A stretch of DNA of 64,000 bases. Origin: Actinokineospora globicatena. Lineage in GTDB: Bacteria > Actinomycetota > Actinomycetes > Mycobacteriales > Pseudonocardiaceae. The stretch is taken from the NCBI RefSeq assembly GCF_024171945.1, contig NZ_JAMTCR010000005.1:62001-126000 (forward strand), in the 5' to 3' direction. The notes below the pieces were generated by a model that saw only the letters and a list, made by a program, of their open reading frames with translations, was not told where the DNA came from and ran no database searches. Positions 1 through 6,835 of the stretch are shown piece after piece (the first letter of the stretch is position 1; each line of letters opens with the position of its first letter). Both the position numbers and the translations under genes were made by a program.

Positions 1-289
1 TCACGAAGAAGTCCTGTGGCGGGTCCTCCGGCAGCGGGACCGGTTTGGGGACAATCCCCAGCGCCACATCCAGCAAGTGCGTCGGGTGTAGCCCCAGTGC
101 GACCGAGATCGCTTCAAGAGTGCGGGCACTACGCCGTCGCCGATCGGTGTCGTACTGCAACTCCCGCACGATCGCCTGGGACACATTCGCTCGCTCGGCC
201 AGTTGCCGCTGCCGCATCCCCAACACGGCCAGTCGATCGGTGATCACCTTCGCCACACCGGCCCACCCCGTAGGCCCTCCGCGATCCAA
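1..289 (-). CDS. XRE-family helix-turn-helix regulator (3' end outside window)
   Basis: Reading on the minus strand gives a Cro/C1-type helix-turn-helix: RLAVLGMRQRQLAERANVS is the first part of the fold, followed by a recognition-helix region and a conserved SARTLEAISVALG segment. The frame stays open to the window edge, so the C-terminus is missing. The gene lies in the same frame as, and 3 bp after, the stop of the upstream gene, so it is probably translated by coupling. The start is uncertain: TTG at 289 (used here) or GTG at 256. Known family role is DNA-binding control. By position it probably regulates genes of the integrative element. Confidence 0.7.
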   Translation of the reverse strand, partial: MDRGGPTGWAGVAKVITDRLAVLGMRQRQLAERANVSQAIVRELQYDTDRRRRSARTLEAISVALGLHPTHLLDVALGIVPKPVPLPEDPPQDFFV

Positions 290-292
290 GTG

Positions 293-613
293 TCAGTCCT
301 TGTCCTTGAACTGGAACACCTGAAGCCATCGACACGCTTCGATCACCCCGTACGCGGTGGAATCCAGGTTGTCGATCGCAGGCCCTTCGCCGAAGGTCTC
401 CTTTGCGAAGCTCTCCTTGACCTCTCGTGCGTAGTTGATGAGGTCATCGAGATCGGAGACCAACGTCGGCACGAAGGCGGGCCAGCCCTGCCCCAACTCC
501 ACCGCCCGCGCCCGGACCTCTGCCGTCGTCTGTGGGAGCCGTGACAACACGAATTGATTCCCGCCTACCGGAGCCACCTTCGGCATGTTCCGTGCGCAGT
601 CCACCGCACTCAC
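293..613 (-). CDS. Hypothetical protein of the element operon
   Basis: A 106-residue protein starting at GTG (613), which overlaps the stop of the preceding gene in a GTGA arrangement. It is soluble and mildly acidic and looks helical, with no signal peptide or membrane segment. No family was recognised. The C-terminus, ending in a run of Lys and Asp, stops 3 bp before the XRE gene. Its position as third gene of a four-gene coupled operon suggests it is part of the core maintenance module of the integrative element, but no activity can be assigned from sequence. Confidence 0.6.
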   Translation of the reverse strand: MSAVDCARNMPKVAPVGGNQFVLSRLPQTTAEVRARAVELGQGWPAFVPTLVSDLDDLINYAREVKESFAKETFGEGPAIDNLDSTAYGVIEACRWLQVFQFKDKD

Positions 614-942
614 CGCCCAAGATCTCGCGTAGACCGGTCAAAGGCGCCGGGAAGATGGCGGACTTGGCCGTCAGTCCTGGCACGCTGCAGCCCCGTCCAG
701 TCCCGTGACTGCGCGTCGAACGCCTCGGCGGCCGTGACCAGCGCCGCGACCAACCACCACGGACTTCCAGGCACGGCGGTGGCCATCTCTCGCCACAACG
801 TCCCCACCGCCGCCGAGACTTCCGCCATGTCGCGGAGGTCCCCGCCGTCGTACCGCGAGTACGCGGCCTCCCAGCGTTCGACCAGTTCAGTCGGCATGCT
901 CCCGGTGGGGGTACCGGATGAGGCGAAACCCATCACCGTCAC
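610..942 (-). CDS. Hypothetical protein of the element operon
   Basis: A 110-residue protein beginning at GTG (942) that overlaps the end of the Pra-like gene by 4 bp. The middle is rich in Trp, Ala and Glu and predicted helical (LVERWEAAYSRYDGGDL, PWWLVAALVTAAEAF). It has no signal peptide, membrane helix or recognisable motif. Small proteins of this kind commonly follow the Pra-like gene in actinomycete integrative and conjugative elements, which is the only basis for linking it to element biology. The function is unknown. Confidence 0.6.
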   Translation of the reverse strand: MTVMGFASSGTPTGSMPTELVERWEAAYSRYDGGDLRDMAEVSAAVGTLWREMATAVPGSPWWLVAALVTAAEAFDAQSRDWTGLQRARTDGQVRHLPGAFDRSTRDLGR

Positions 943-1376
943 GCCGCCTTCCCCGACGCCTCTGGCGACTTCCCGCGCGAGTCGGCGCCAGCGAAACCGG
1001 TAGCCCTGTAGATGTACGACAGGTACTTGAACTCCCCATTCCCGGACACGCGAGGTTCCGCCGTCAGCCCGACCAGTTCCACCGCCCTCATCCCCGGCAA
1101 CGCCTCCACCGAGGTAGGAACCGGCTGCACATCAGCCAACAGCGTCACCTCGAACGATGCCCGCTTGGCGTTCACCTCACTCGGATCGGTGACCGTGGCC
1201 TTCCACTGCCGCTGCCCACTTACCTCATCCACCCGCTGCCGCACCGGCCGCCCCGCCGCCCTGTCCTCCCGCGACTGAAACTCCGTGTTCGGCCCCACGT
1301 CGCCCACCAACACCAACCCCTGCGGGAACGCGTCAGCGAACGTGATCGGGAAACGGTGTCCCTTCGTGATCCCCAT
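939..1376 (-). CDS. Pra-like activator of element replication, integration and excision
   Basis: A 145-residue protein matching by pattern the actinomycete ICE family usually named plasmid replication, integration and excision activator (Pra of pSAM2). Recognisable blocks are an N-terminal FPITFADAFPQGLVLVGDV, a central ATVTDPSEVNAKRASFEVTL strand pair, a QPVPTSVEALPG loop and a SYIYRATG strand before a disordered tail. In pSAM2 this protein turns on replication and excision genes. It is the first gene of the minus-strand operon and is divergent from the PLD-like regulator at 1553, with both promoters in the 170-bp gap. Family assignment is from memory of the sequence pattern, not a search. 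Confidence 0.7.
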   Translation of the reverse strand: MGITKGHRFPITFADAFPQGLVLVGDVGPNTEFQSREDRAAGRPVRQRVDEVSGQRQWKATVTDPSEVNAKRASFEVTLLADVQPVPTSVEALPGMRAVELVGLTAEPRVSGNGEFKYLSYIYRATGFAGADSRGKSPEASGKAA

Positions 1377-1552
1377 CTGCCTGGCTCCTTTGCGTCACCG
1401 GCCGCTCTTTGACCGCTGACTACAAAATCGGCTCGTTGGAAGTCCACTCTCGACACCGTCGTGGTCTCGCTTAAGATCAATAAGACTCGCCCGGTCTCAC
1501 TTTGTCTCGCCCGTGGTAGGCTCACCGCAACGAGTCGCACGGAGGCGCGGTG
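1377..1552. promoter_or_regulatory. Divergent promoter region with repeated GTCTCRC-type motifs
   Basis: The gap between the two divergent element genes carries closely spaced similar words on the plus strand: GGTCTCGCTT near 1462, GACTCGCCC near 1486, GGTCTCAC near 1493 and TGTCTCGCCCG near 1503. They lie just before TAGGCT near 1517, a plausible -10 for the rightward gene. Such clustering fits an operator for a self-regulating repressor, probably one of the HTH proteins here. This is inference; no binding protein is known. Confidence 0.4.
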
Positions 1553-2377
1553 ATGGGTGAATCCGGGACGCTGTTGCGCGAACTACTCAGGCAGCGCAGG
1601 GTGCGCGGTTACCCCAGCTTTTGCCGCGAGTACAGCAAGGCCGCCGCTGTGCTGGACTCCAGCCTGACGCACCGCTACCCCAGCAAAGCGCAGTTCTATC
1701 GCTGGCTCTCCGGTGAACTCATCAGCTTGCCCTACGGTGAACACTGTCGAGTCTTGGAGGAGATGTTCCCCAGTTGGACGGCTGAACAACTCTTCGAGCC
1801 CTACGCGGGCGCGCTGAACGTCGTTCCCCGGCCGGCTCAGGCCGCGGTTCCCATGTCGTCCAGCGAACTCGTCATGGTCCATCCCACTCGCTCGGCAGTC
1901 CCGTACGACCTGTGGACTGAGCTGATCACCAGTGTGCGTGCGAACCTGGACGTCCTGGTGTACTCCGGGCAGTTCCTGGTGGAGCAACACAACATCGTGC
2001 CTGTCATCCGCGCCAAGGTGAAGGATGGTGTTCGGTTCCGGTTCGTCGTCGGGGACGAGTCCGCCGACGCTGTGGTTCAGCGCGCTGTCGAGGAGGGGAC
2101 CACAGGCGGCCTCGAAGGTCGCGTGCAGATGATGCGCCGATATCTACGCGAAATCATCCCGCTTCCAGGTGTGGAAGTCCGCACGCACGGCACGGTTCTC
2201 TACAACTCGATCTATCGGTTCGATGATCAGATGCTGGTCAACGGCCACGCATACGGCTCGCTCGCCGGGCAGAATCCGGTCCTGCAACTACGTCGGGTCG
2301 AGGGCGGTCACATGTGGCGCCACTACATGGAGTCCTTCGACCGCGTGTGGGCAGGAGCCCGGGAAGAGAGCCGTTGA
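1553..2377 (+). CDS. Regulator-like protein with HTH-type N-terminus and phospholipase-D-like C-terminus
   Basis: A 274-residue protein. Residues 1-90 resemble the DNA-binding-like domain common in actinomycete ICE regulators (SKAQFYRWLSGE, then EHCRVLEEMFPSWTAEQLF). Residues 105-270 resemble a single phospholipase-D-type half, with a SVRANLDVLVYSGQF strand-turn and FRFVVGDES, but no clear HKD catalytic signature, so an enzyme role is doubtful. ATG 1553 is preferred because GGAGG lies 7 bp upstream; GTG 1550 is also open. The stop is 1 bp from the Nudix gene, so the two form an operon. Similar regulator/Nudix pairs occur in pSAM2-like elements, where the Nudix protein Pif limits transfer. Confidence 0.65.
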   Translation: MGESGTLLRELLRQRRVRGYPSFCREYSKAAAVLDSSLTHRYPSKAQFYRWLSGELISLPYGEHCRVLEEMFPSWTAEQLFEPYAGALNVVPRPAQAAVPMSSSELVMVHPTRSAVPYDLWTELITSVRANLDVLVYSGQFLVEQHNIVPVIRAKVKDGVRFRFVVGDESADAVVQRAVEEGTTGGLEGRVQMMRRYLREIIPLPGVEVRTHGTVLYNSIYRFDDQMLVNGHAYGSLAGQNPVLQLRRVEGGHMWRHYMESFDRVWAGAREESR

Positions 2378-2378
2378 C

Positions 2379-2855
2379 ATGGCACGAATCGACTACTTCG
2401 ACGATCCTGATGCCCCGGCAGTCAACAGCGTCGTCCCGTCAGTCACCGTTGTCGTTCGCAATGAGGACGGACACCTGCTGCTCATCCACAAGATCGACAA
2501 CAACCTGTGGGCACTGCCCGGCGGGGGTCACGACCCCGGCGAGCGCATCACCGACACCGCTGTCCGCGAGACCCAGGAGGAAACAGGCCTGGACGTGCGC
2601 GTCCTCCGCCTGGTCGGCACCTACACCGACCCCCGCCACGTCATCGCCTACGACGACGGCGAGGTCCGCCAACAGTTCTCCCTGTGCTTCGAAGCCGAAT
2701 GGACCGGCGGCACCCCTCGCGAAGATGGCACCGAGACTCGCGCCGTGAAGTGGGTCAACCCCGTCGATCTCGACGCACTCCAGATCCACCCCTCCATGCG
2801 CCTACGCATCGACCACGCCTTGGACCCCAACCGCGCCAGTCCCTACTTGGGCTGA
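2379..2855 (+). CDS. Nudix hydrolase (Pif-like)
   Basis: A 158-residue protein with a perfect Nudix box at residues 49-71 (G-x5-E-x7-R-E-x2-E-E-x-G-L). This loop binds divalent metal and catalyses hydrolysis of nucleoside-diphosphate-linked substrates. The substrate cannot be told from sequence. It starts 1 bp after the stop of the PLD-like regulator, with a ribosome-binding site inside that gene. Its 3' end overlaps the convergent HD-domain gene by 13 bp. In pSAM2 the Nudix protein Pif blocks redundant transfer between element-bearing cells, so an element-exclusion role is a reasonable inference. Confidence 0.85.
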   Translation: MARIDYFDDPDAPAVNSVVPSVTVVVRNEDGHLLLIHKIDNNLWALPGGGHDPGERITDTAVRETQEETGLDVRVLRLVGTYTDPRHVIAYDDGEVRQQFSLCFEAEWTGGTPREDGTETRAVKWVNPVDLDALQIHPSMRLRIDHALDPNRASPYLG

Positions 2856-3430
2856 GACTCGCCCACTCGCGCCAAGGTCCGTTCGACCGAAGGACGCAGT
2901 TCCTCCCTGGCCACCAGCCATGTCCGGTGGACCGGGTGGTCGGGTTCGTAGCGCCGCAGCACCTCGTCGATGCGCTGGTCATACGTGCACGGCTCACCAG
3001 ATGGGGTAGTCGTCAAGTCCGCCGTTACCAGGGCGTCCATCACCGGGCTGGTCTCCAGTTCGAATGCCGCCAGCTCAGCCGACAGCCCTCGCTGCGCCGC
3101 CTCGAACCGCGCCCCGGAGTGATGAGCGACCAGCCGGACGACCTGCTCCGGGAACCGCTCCGCCCGCAAGTACCGAGCCCCATCCAACGGATGAAACCGC
3201 GTGCGCCCAATCTCCGGCGCATACCCGACGTCATGCACCCACGCAGCCGCCACCAGTACATCCCCCGATGCACCCCCACCCACTGCGGCCCGCAATCCCT
3301 CCGCCCGCCGCGCCACACCCCGCACGTGATCCCACCGCCGCCCCAGCGGCGACACCAACCGCTCAGCCACCTCACGGGCGGCCTCCACCAACCTCGCACC
3401 TTCGCCCTGCAACACCGGAGACCCGCTCAT
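2843..3430 (-). CDS. HD-domain phosphohydrolase
   Basis: A 195-residue HD-superfamily protein. The metal-binding set is visible: His35 in RRWDHVRGVA, the His66-Asp67 doublet in WVHDVGY, a further His in RFHPLDGARYL and the His pair in VAHHSG. These proteins hydrolyse phosphate esters such as nucleotides or cyclic nucleotides; the substrate here is unknown. Its 3' end overlaps the Nudix gene on the opposite strand by 13 bp. HD and Nudix genes travel together on many actinomycete integrative elements, suggesting nucleotide clean-up or host-signal interference, but this is inference. Confidence 0.8.
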   Translation of the reverse strand: MSGSPVLQGEGARLVEAAREVAERLVSPLGRRWDHVRGVARRAEGLRAAVGGGASGDVLVAAAWVHDVGYAPEIGRTRFHPLDGARYLRAERFPEQVVRLVAHHSGARFEAAQRGLSAELAAFELETSPVMDALVTADLTTTPSGEPCTYDQRIDEVLRRYEPDHPVHRTWLVAREELRPSVERTLARVGESQPK

Positions 3431-3527
3431 AACCCAACACTAGGAGTTCCACCACGGACGTGCCGCAACATCCGCCGCCGTCATCCACCCCCGCTGACAT
3501 CACCCACATGGTGCCAACATCGAGACC

Positions 3528-4340
3528 ATGAACCGCATGGCCCCCGCGACTGACCACCAAGCACTACTCGCCATCGCGGACAACGCCATCTCCCTCGCCC
3601 GTGACCACATCGCCCGAGCGGGTCCCCTCGCTGTTCACGACAAGGGTGACCGCGACCGGGTGACAGACCTGGATGTCGGCATCGAACGAGCCGTGCGCGC
3701 TTATCTGCATGAGCAGACCCCGGACATCGGGTTCCTCGGCGAGGAAGAGGGCTCCATCGACGTCGGCAGATCTATGTGGATCCTCGACCCCATCGACGGC
3801 ACCTCCAACCTGGTCCACGGCGTCCCCTTCTACGCCGTATCCCTCGCCTTGGTCGTTGACGAACGCCCCGTGGTGGCCGTCATCGACCTCCCGGCCCTGC
3901 ACATGCACTACAGCGCCGTATCGGGAGCCGGTGCCTACTCAGCCCACGGCCGTATGAGCGCCAGCACGACCACGTCCCTCGCCGATTCGTTCGTCTCACT
4001 CGGTGACTACGCCGTGGGCGCCGACGCCGAGGACAAGAACCGCGACCAACTAGCCATCACCACGCGCCTTGCCGACCGCGTCGAGCGGATCCGGATGTTC
4101 GGCTCAGCCGCGATCGACCTGGCCTGGGTCGCCGAAGGCCGCACCGACGCCACCGTGATCCTGTCCAACAACCCCTGGGACACCGCCGCAGGCATCCTCA
4201 TCGCCACCGAAGCCGGAGCACTCGTCACCGACATCGCCGGGCAACCCCACAGCTTCCAGTCGACAACCACCGTCGCCTCTGCTCCGGAGGTGGCCAACGA
4301 GCTTTTGAGCCTGCTTGAGACCGGTCGACTTCGGCCGTGA
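3528..4340 (+). CDS. Inositol-monophosphatase-family phosphatase
   Basis: A 270-residue Mg-dependent phosphatase of the IMPase/FBPase/CysQ superfamily. Metal-site motifs are present: the acidic cluster EEEGS at 72-76, WILDPIDGTSN around Asp87 and Asp90, and NPWDTAAGILIATEAGA near the C-terminus. Family members dephosphorylate inositol phosphates, histidinol phosphate or 3'-phosphoadenosine phosphates; substrate choice is not readable here. The ATG is upstream of a second in-frame ATG at codon 4, and no strong ribosome-binding site separates them. It is the last plus-strand cargo gene before the end of the element. Confidence 0.85.
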   Translation: MNRMAPATDHQALLAIADNAISLARDHIARAGPLAVHDKGDRDRVTDLDVGIERAVRAYLHEQTPDIGFLGEEEGSIDVGRSMWILDPIDGTSNLVHGVPFYAVSLALVVDERPVVAVIDLPALHMHYSAVSGAGAYSAHGRMSASTTTSLADSFVSLGDYAVGADAEDKNRDQLAITTRLADRVERIRMFGSAAIDLAWVAEGRTDATVILSNNPWDTAAGILIATEAGALVTDIAGQPHSFQSTTTVASAPEVANELLSLLETGRLRP

Positions 4341-4390
4341 TGAGCCGCTGGTTCTCGATGTGCTGCTGAACTTGCCTCTATGGGATCAAG

Positions 4391-4414
4391 GCCGCGCCGC
4401 CTACGCGGCGCGGC
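4391..4414 (+). terminator. Perfect 10-bp GC hairpin after the phosphatase gene
   Basis: A 10-bp perfect inverted repeat (GCCGCGCCGC and its complement) with a 4-nt loop lies 50 bp after the phosphatase stop. It lacks a T-run, so termination is likely but not certain. Actinomycetes often use such GC-only hairpins. Confidence 0.5.
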
Positions 4415-4711
4415 GCGCGTTGGCCCGTCCGGTTCGCGGGTGGTCCGTATCCATCGCGCCACGGCGCGGGCTCCCGCTCCGCTCCGCCCGCGCGAGCGCG
4501 CGGCACCGCCTGGGACCATCCCGAGAACGCACCGCACCGCGTAGCCGACGCGGAGTACGAGGTTCGAATGCCAGTGAGGCGCGGCAGGATTGTTCGCCTG
4601 CCTGGGGTGTGATCCGAGCCGCGATGCACCACGAGCCCGGACCACACCCCAGATCAACCATCTGACAAGACAACCGGAGCCATCGACAGCACGACCGCCG
4701 GTCGTCCTAGG

Positions 4712-4879
4712 TCAGCGCTTGTGTTTTGTGGGGTCGACCAGGGTGTACCCCTGTCCCTTGCCGGGGGTTGGCGGCAACGGCTTGCCCTTGACGGCAGTCA
4801 CTTCGACGCTGCTACCAGGCACCTTGTACTGGCCGGACTGGGGAGCGGGTGTCCCCGGCGGAATGGGTTTCTTCGCCAT
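4712..4879 (-). CDS. Small conserved PGTPAP-x-SGQY protein
   Basis: A 55-residue basic protein beginning MAKKPIPPGTPAP and containing SGQY, KGKPLPPTPGKGQ and a YTLVDPTKHKR end. I recall near-identical short proteins in many actinomycetes; the PGTxAPxSGxY opening also recalls the YjzC-like family. The ATG at 4879 is chosen over upstream starts because GAGG lies 10 bp before it and similarity begins there. It has no membrane segment. The function is unknown; small size and Pro/Lys richness would fit a nucleic-acid or ribosome-associated role, but that is speculation. It is the last recognised gene before the attachment region. Confidence 0.65.
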   Translation of the reverse strand: MAKKPIPPGTPAPQSGQYKVPGSSVEVTAVKGKPLPPTPGKGQGYTLVDPTKHKR

Positions 4880-5401
4880 AGCGGCTCTACCTCGTTTCGA
4901 CGAACGAGTACGCCTCTGCGCCAGACAGCTCCTGCGCCGTCTAGGCACGCCTTGTAGAGTCGCAGTGCGCGGACAACGCAACCGGACCCCGGCCGAGGTG
5001 TAGACCCCGGTCGGGGTCTTTCACGTTCGCTTCACAGAGCATAGCCACCGACACCGACAACTCTCCACTCAGACACGGCATATCTAGAGGCTGCTCTGTA
5101 CCGCGCACACAACATGTTGCGTTCGCGGATGCGCGTTGCTTTCATGCATGCACGCCAACCGACGCGGCGTGCCCTCGGCCGGCGAGGATGAACAACGCCC
5201 GATCGGTAGTACTTGGAGATGACGTCGCAACCTGCACGAGGCAGGGCTTCCTCTCGCCGTGATCATCTAACGCTGGGAGTGCGCCATCAAGGGCGCCTGC
5301 GGCGTCGCTGCGCGATGGAGCGAGCTCCACCCTTGACACCGCCCTCCCAGCGCTAGGGCGGCCGGGACGAGGAAGCGGGAGGGGCTTAGGCAGCGTCGGT
5401 C
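4880..5401. other. Non-coding end of the integrative element
   Basis: About 520 bp with no convincing gene: candidate frames lack ribosome-binding sites and codon bias. It lies between the small PGTPAP protein and the putative integrase arm repeats, and is taken as the terminal non-coding part of the element. No integrase gene is present, so it should lie to the left of the window. Confidence 0.45.
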
Positions 5402-5433
5402 TGACGACAGTTTTGACGACAACGTTGACGACA
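5402..5433 (+). repeat. Three direct TGACGACA repeats at exact 12-bp spacing
   Basis: TGACGACA occurs at 5402, 5414 and 5426, a strict 12-bp period, followed by a weaker GACGACGACA near 5453. The array lies about 90 bp before the tRNA-like attachment core. Arrays like this are typical arm-type binding sites of tyrosine integrases. The repeat is observed; the function is inferred. Confidence 0.6.
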
Positions 5434-5523
5434 GTAGGCACGGCCAGCACCAGGACGACGACACCATCGGGGCAGCATCGTGTCTGGTCAGGCGGTGTGC
5501 GCGTTCCTGGCAGTGTGAGGGTC

Positions 5524-5548
5524 AGGGGTTCGAATCCCCTCAGCTCCA
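5524..5548 (+). other. Attachment-site core: copied 3' end of a tRNA or tmRNA
   Basis: A complete T-arm (AGGGG, loop TTCGAAT, CCCCT at 5524-5540) is followed by a 7-nt acceptor strand CAGCTCC and a discriminator A. No matching 5' acceptor strand or anticodon arm lies upstream, so this is only a 3' fragment, as left when an element integrates into a tRNA/tmRNA 3' end. The acceptor strand could pair with GGGGCTG, the 5' end I recall for actinobacterial ssrA, so ssrA is a good candidate target. Its plus-strand orientation places the intact gene and the rest of the element to the left. Confidence 0.65.
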
Positions 5549-5555
5549 CGCATGG

Positions 5556-5588
5556 AAGGCGAGTGCTCGCACAGGGCGCTCGCCTTTT
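5556..5588 (+). terminator. Rho-independent terminator of the original RNA gene
   Basis: AAGGCGAG and its complement flank a short loop and are followed by TTTT, 8 bp after the attachment core. This is the expected terminator of the tRNA/tmRNA gene, left behind outside the element. Confidence 0.7.
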
Positions 5589-5606
5589 GCGTTTCGCGTG
5601 TTCTTT

Positions 5607-5656
5607 GGGGCCGAGCCCCAAGCCCCAGCCGGAGGGCTTAGCCCCCGGACCCCCGG
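5607..5656 (+). repeat. GC-rich intergenic repeat (GGGGCCGAGCCCC type)
   Basis: A run of short inverted units (GGGGCCGAGCCCC, then GGAGGGCTTAGCCCCC and a CCCCCGG tail). It resembles intergenic repeats common after genes in Pseudonocardiales chromosomes. It may be a dispersed terminator-like repeat; copy number cannot be judged from the window. Confidence 0.4.
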
Positions 5657-5979
5657 CGGTGGCTGGGTTGGGTGGGTCTGGCGTCGGGATAGGAAGGTCT
5701 ACTGGTTTGGTGGCCTTTGCTTGACTAAGTTGCTGGCTTTGTGTGGGGTTGGTTTTGGTGACCAGCGGTCGCTTTTGTCAGCATCGCGACAGGTATTGAG
5801 CTTTGCTCCGTTGGCTGCTCTGGAGAGGTTCCATGTCGACCGGGGTGGACTGGGTCGTTGGTCCGATGGGATGATCTTGTGCTGCATCGGGATGACCGTC
5901 GGGTGGTCCCTGTTTGTCTTGCCATAGAGTACTTTGCGCTGATGCTGCAACGGTGGTCGATGGCCCGAGAGGGATTGAC

Positions 5980-6261
5980 GTGGCGCACTGCAATGAGTGC
6001 TGTTTGGATTTGGCGCTGACCAAAAGTAAGAAGTTGCCGGTGCACTACTTCTATCGAAAAGATTTCTGGGGCTCGGTACTGGTGCGTCGATGCTCGGGTT
6101 CGGGCTCGTCAGCGTACTTCTATCCGAACGCTGGAGAATGTCGAAATCCGCGCCGCAAGCGCCTTTGTCCAGAATGCGATACGGGTCCATTGAGAGTTCT
6201 TAGAAATGGAATGCTTGAACGGCACAGCCGCTCTGATGGTCGCCGGTGTGAGGTGTGGTAG
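5980..6261 (+). CDS. Small zinc-ribbon-like protein
   Basis: A 93-residue candidate starting at GTG 5980 with GAGAGGG 6 bp upstream. It has paired cysteines near the N-terminus (HCNECC), a central SAYFYPNAGECRNPRRKR stretch, and a C-terminal CPEC knuckle followed by ERHSRSDGRRCE. Together these look like one or two zinc-binding ribbons. Third codon positions are far less G/C-rich than in neighbouring genes, suggesting recent transfer or a weakly selected frame. It is the only plausible gene between the attachment site and the S66 peptidase. The role is unknown; zinc ribbons usually bind nucleic acid or protein partners. Confidence 0.45.
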   Translation: MAHCNECCLDLALTKSKKLPVHYFYRKDFWGSVLVRRCSGSGSSAYFYPNAGECRNPRRKRLCPECDTGPLRVLRNGMLERHSRSDGRRCEVW

Positions 6262-6835
6262 CTCGAGTCGACCCTGAGTGTTGGGTCTTGTCGTCTCGTC
6301 TGGGTGATGGATTGGTGCTTGACGCGGGATTCGGGGAACCCGTTGGGCGGCCAAGGCCGGGCTGAGTCGGGGTATGTCGCTACTCTGTGTGCTCGGCTGG
6401 TCGCCAGGGTGGTTGGTTGAGTGCGCCCAGGGGTGGGCATGTCGAGCCCTTCACCGACAAGCGGGGGCGAGTCAAGCCGATCGGGGGCAAGAAGGACGGC
6501 GCTGGGGTGGTCGTCGTCGGGGCAGTTGCAGGCCCGCAAGTGGAACGTCGAGTTCACGGGGCCGCGCTGCGGCAGCGATCGCGGCAACAACAGCGTCACC
6601 GTCGCCGAAGTGGGGAACGCGCTTGGCGGAAGTTCGACCACGACGCCATCGTGGAGGTTGCCGCGTACCTGCCACGCCTGTGACTGCGGGCGCTCTCGGC
6701 GGATGGGCGCGAGGGCGGCGAGGCAGGTGAACGACCGCGTCTTCGATTGACTGTCCATAATAGACCACTATTCCGGTTGACGGGCCAATTGGTCTTGGCC
6801 AGGGTTGGGGGCGGGAACTGGGGAATGGGGGAGAA
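6262..6835. other. Intergenic region without a recognised gene
   Basis: About 570 bp. Overlapping frames on both strands give low-complexity Arg/Pro/Ser-rich translations without motifs or ribosome-binding sites. No RNA gene was recognised. Confidence 0.4.

Noticed and set aside
4556-4590. tRNA-like GGTTCGAATGCC word after the phosphatase gene
   Set aside because: The flanking bases do not form a T-stem or acceptor stem, unlike the convincing fragment at 5524-5548.
5402-5433. CRISPR-like interpretation of the short direct repeats
   Set aside because: Units are 8 bp at a 12-bp period with no spacers of CRISPR size, and no cas genes are present.
6120-6758. Minus-strand 212-residue open frame
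   Set aside because: Ser/Arg/Pro-rich with no motif or ribosome-binding site, and it runs opposite the better-supported zinc-ribbon frame.
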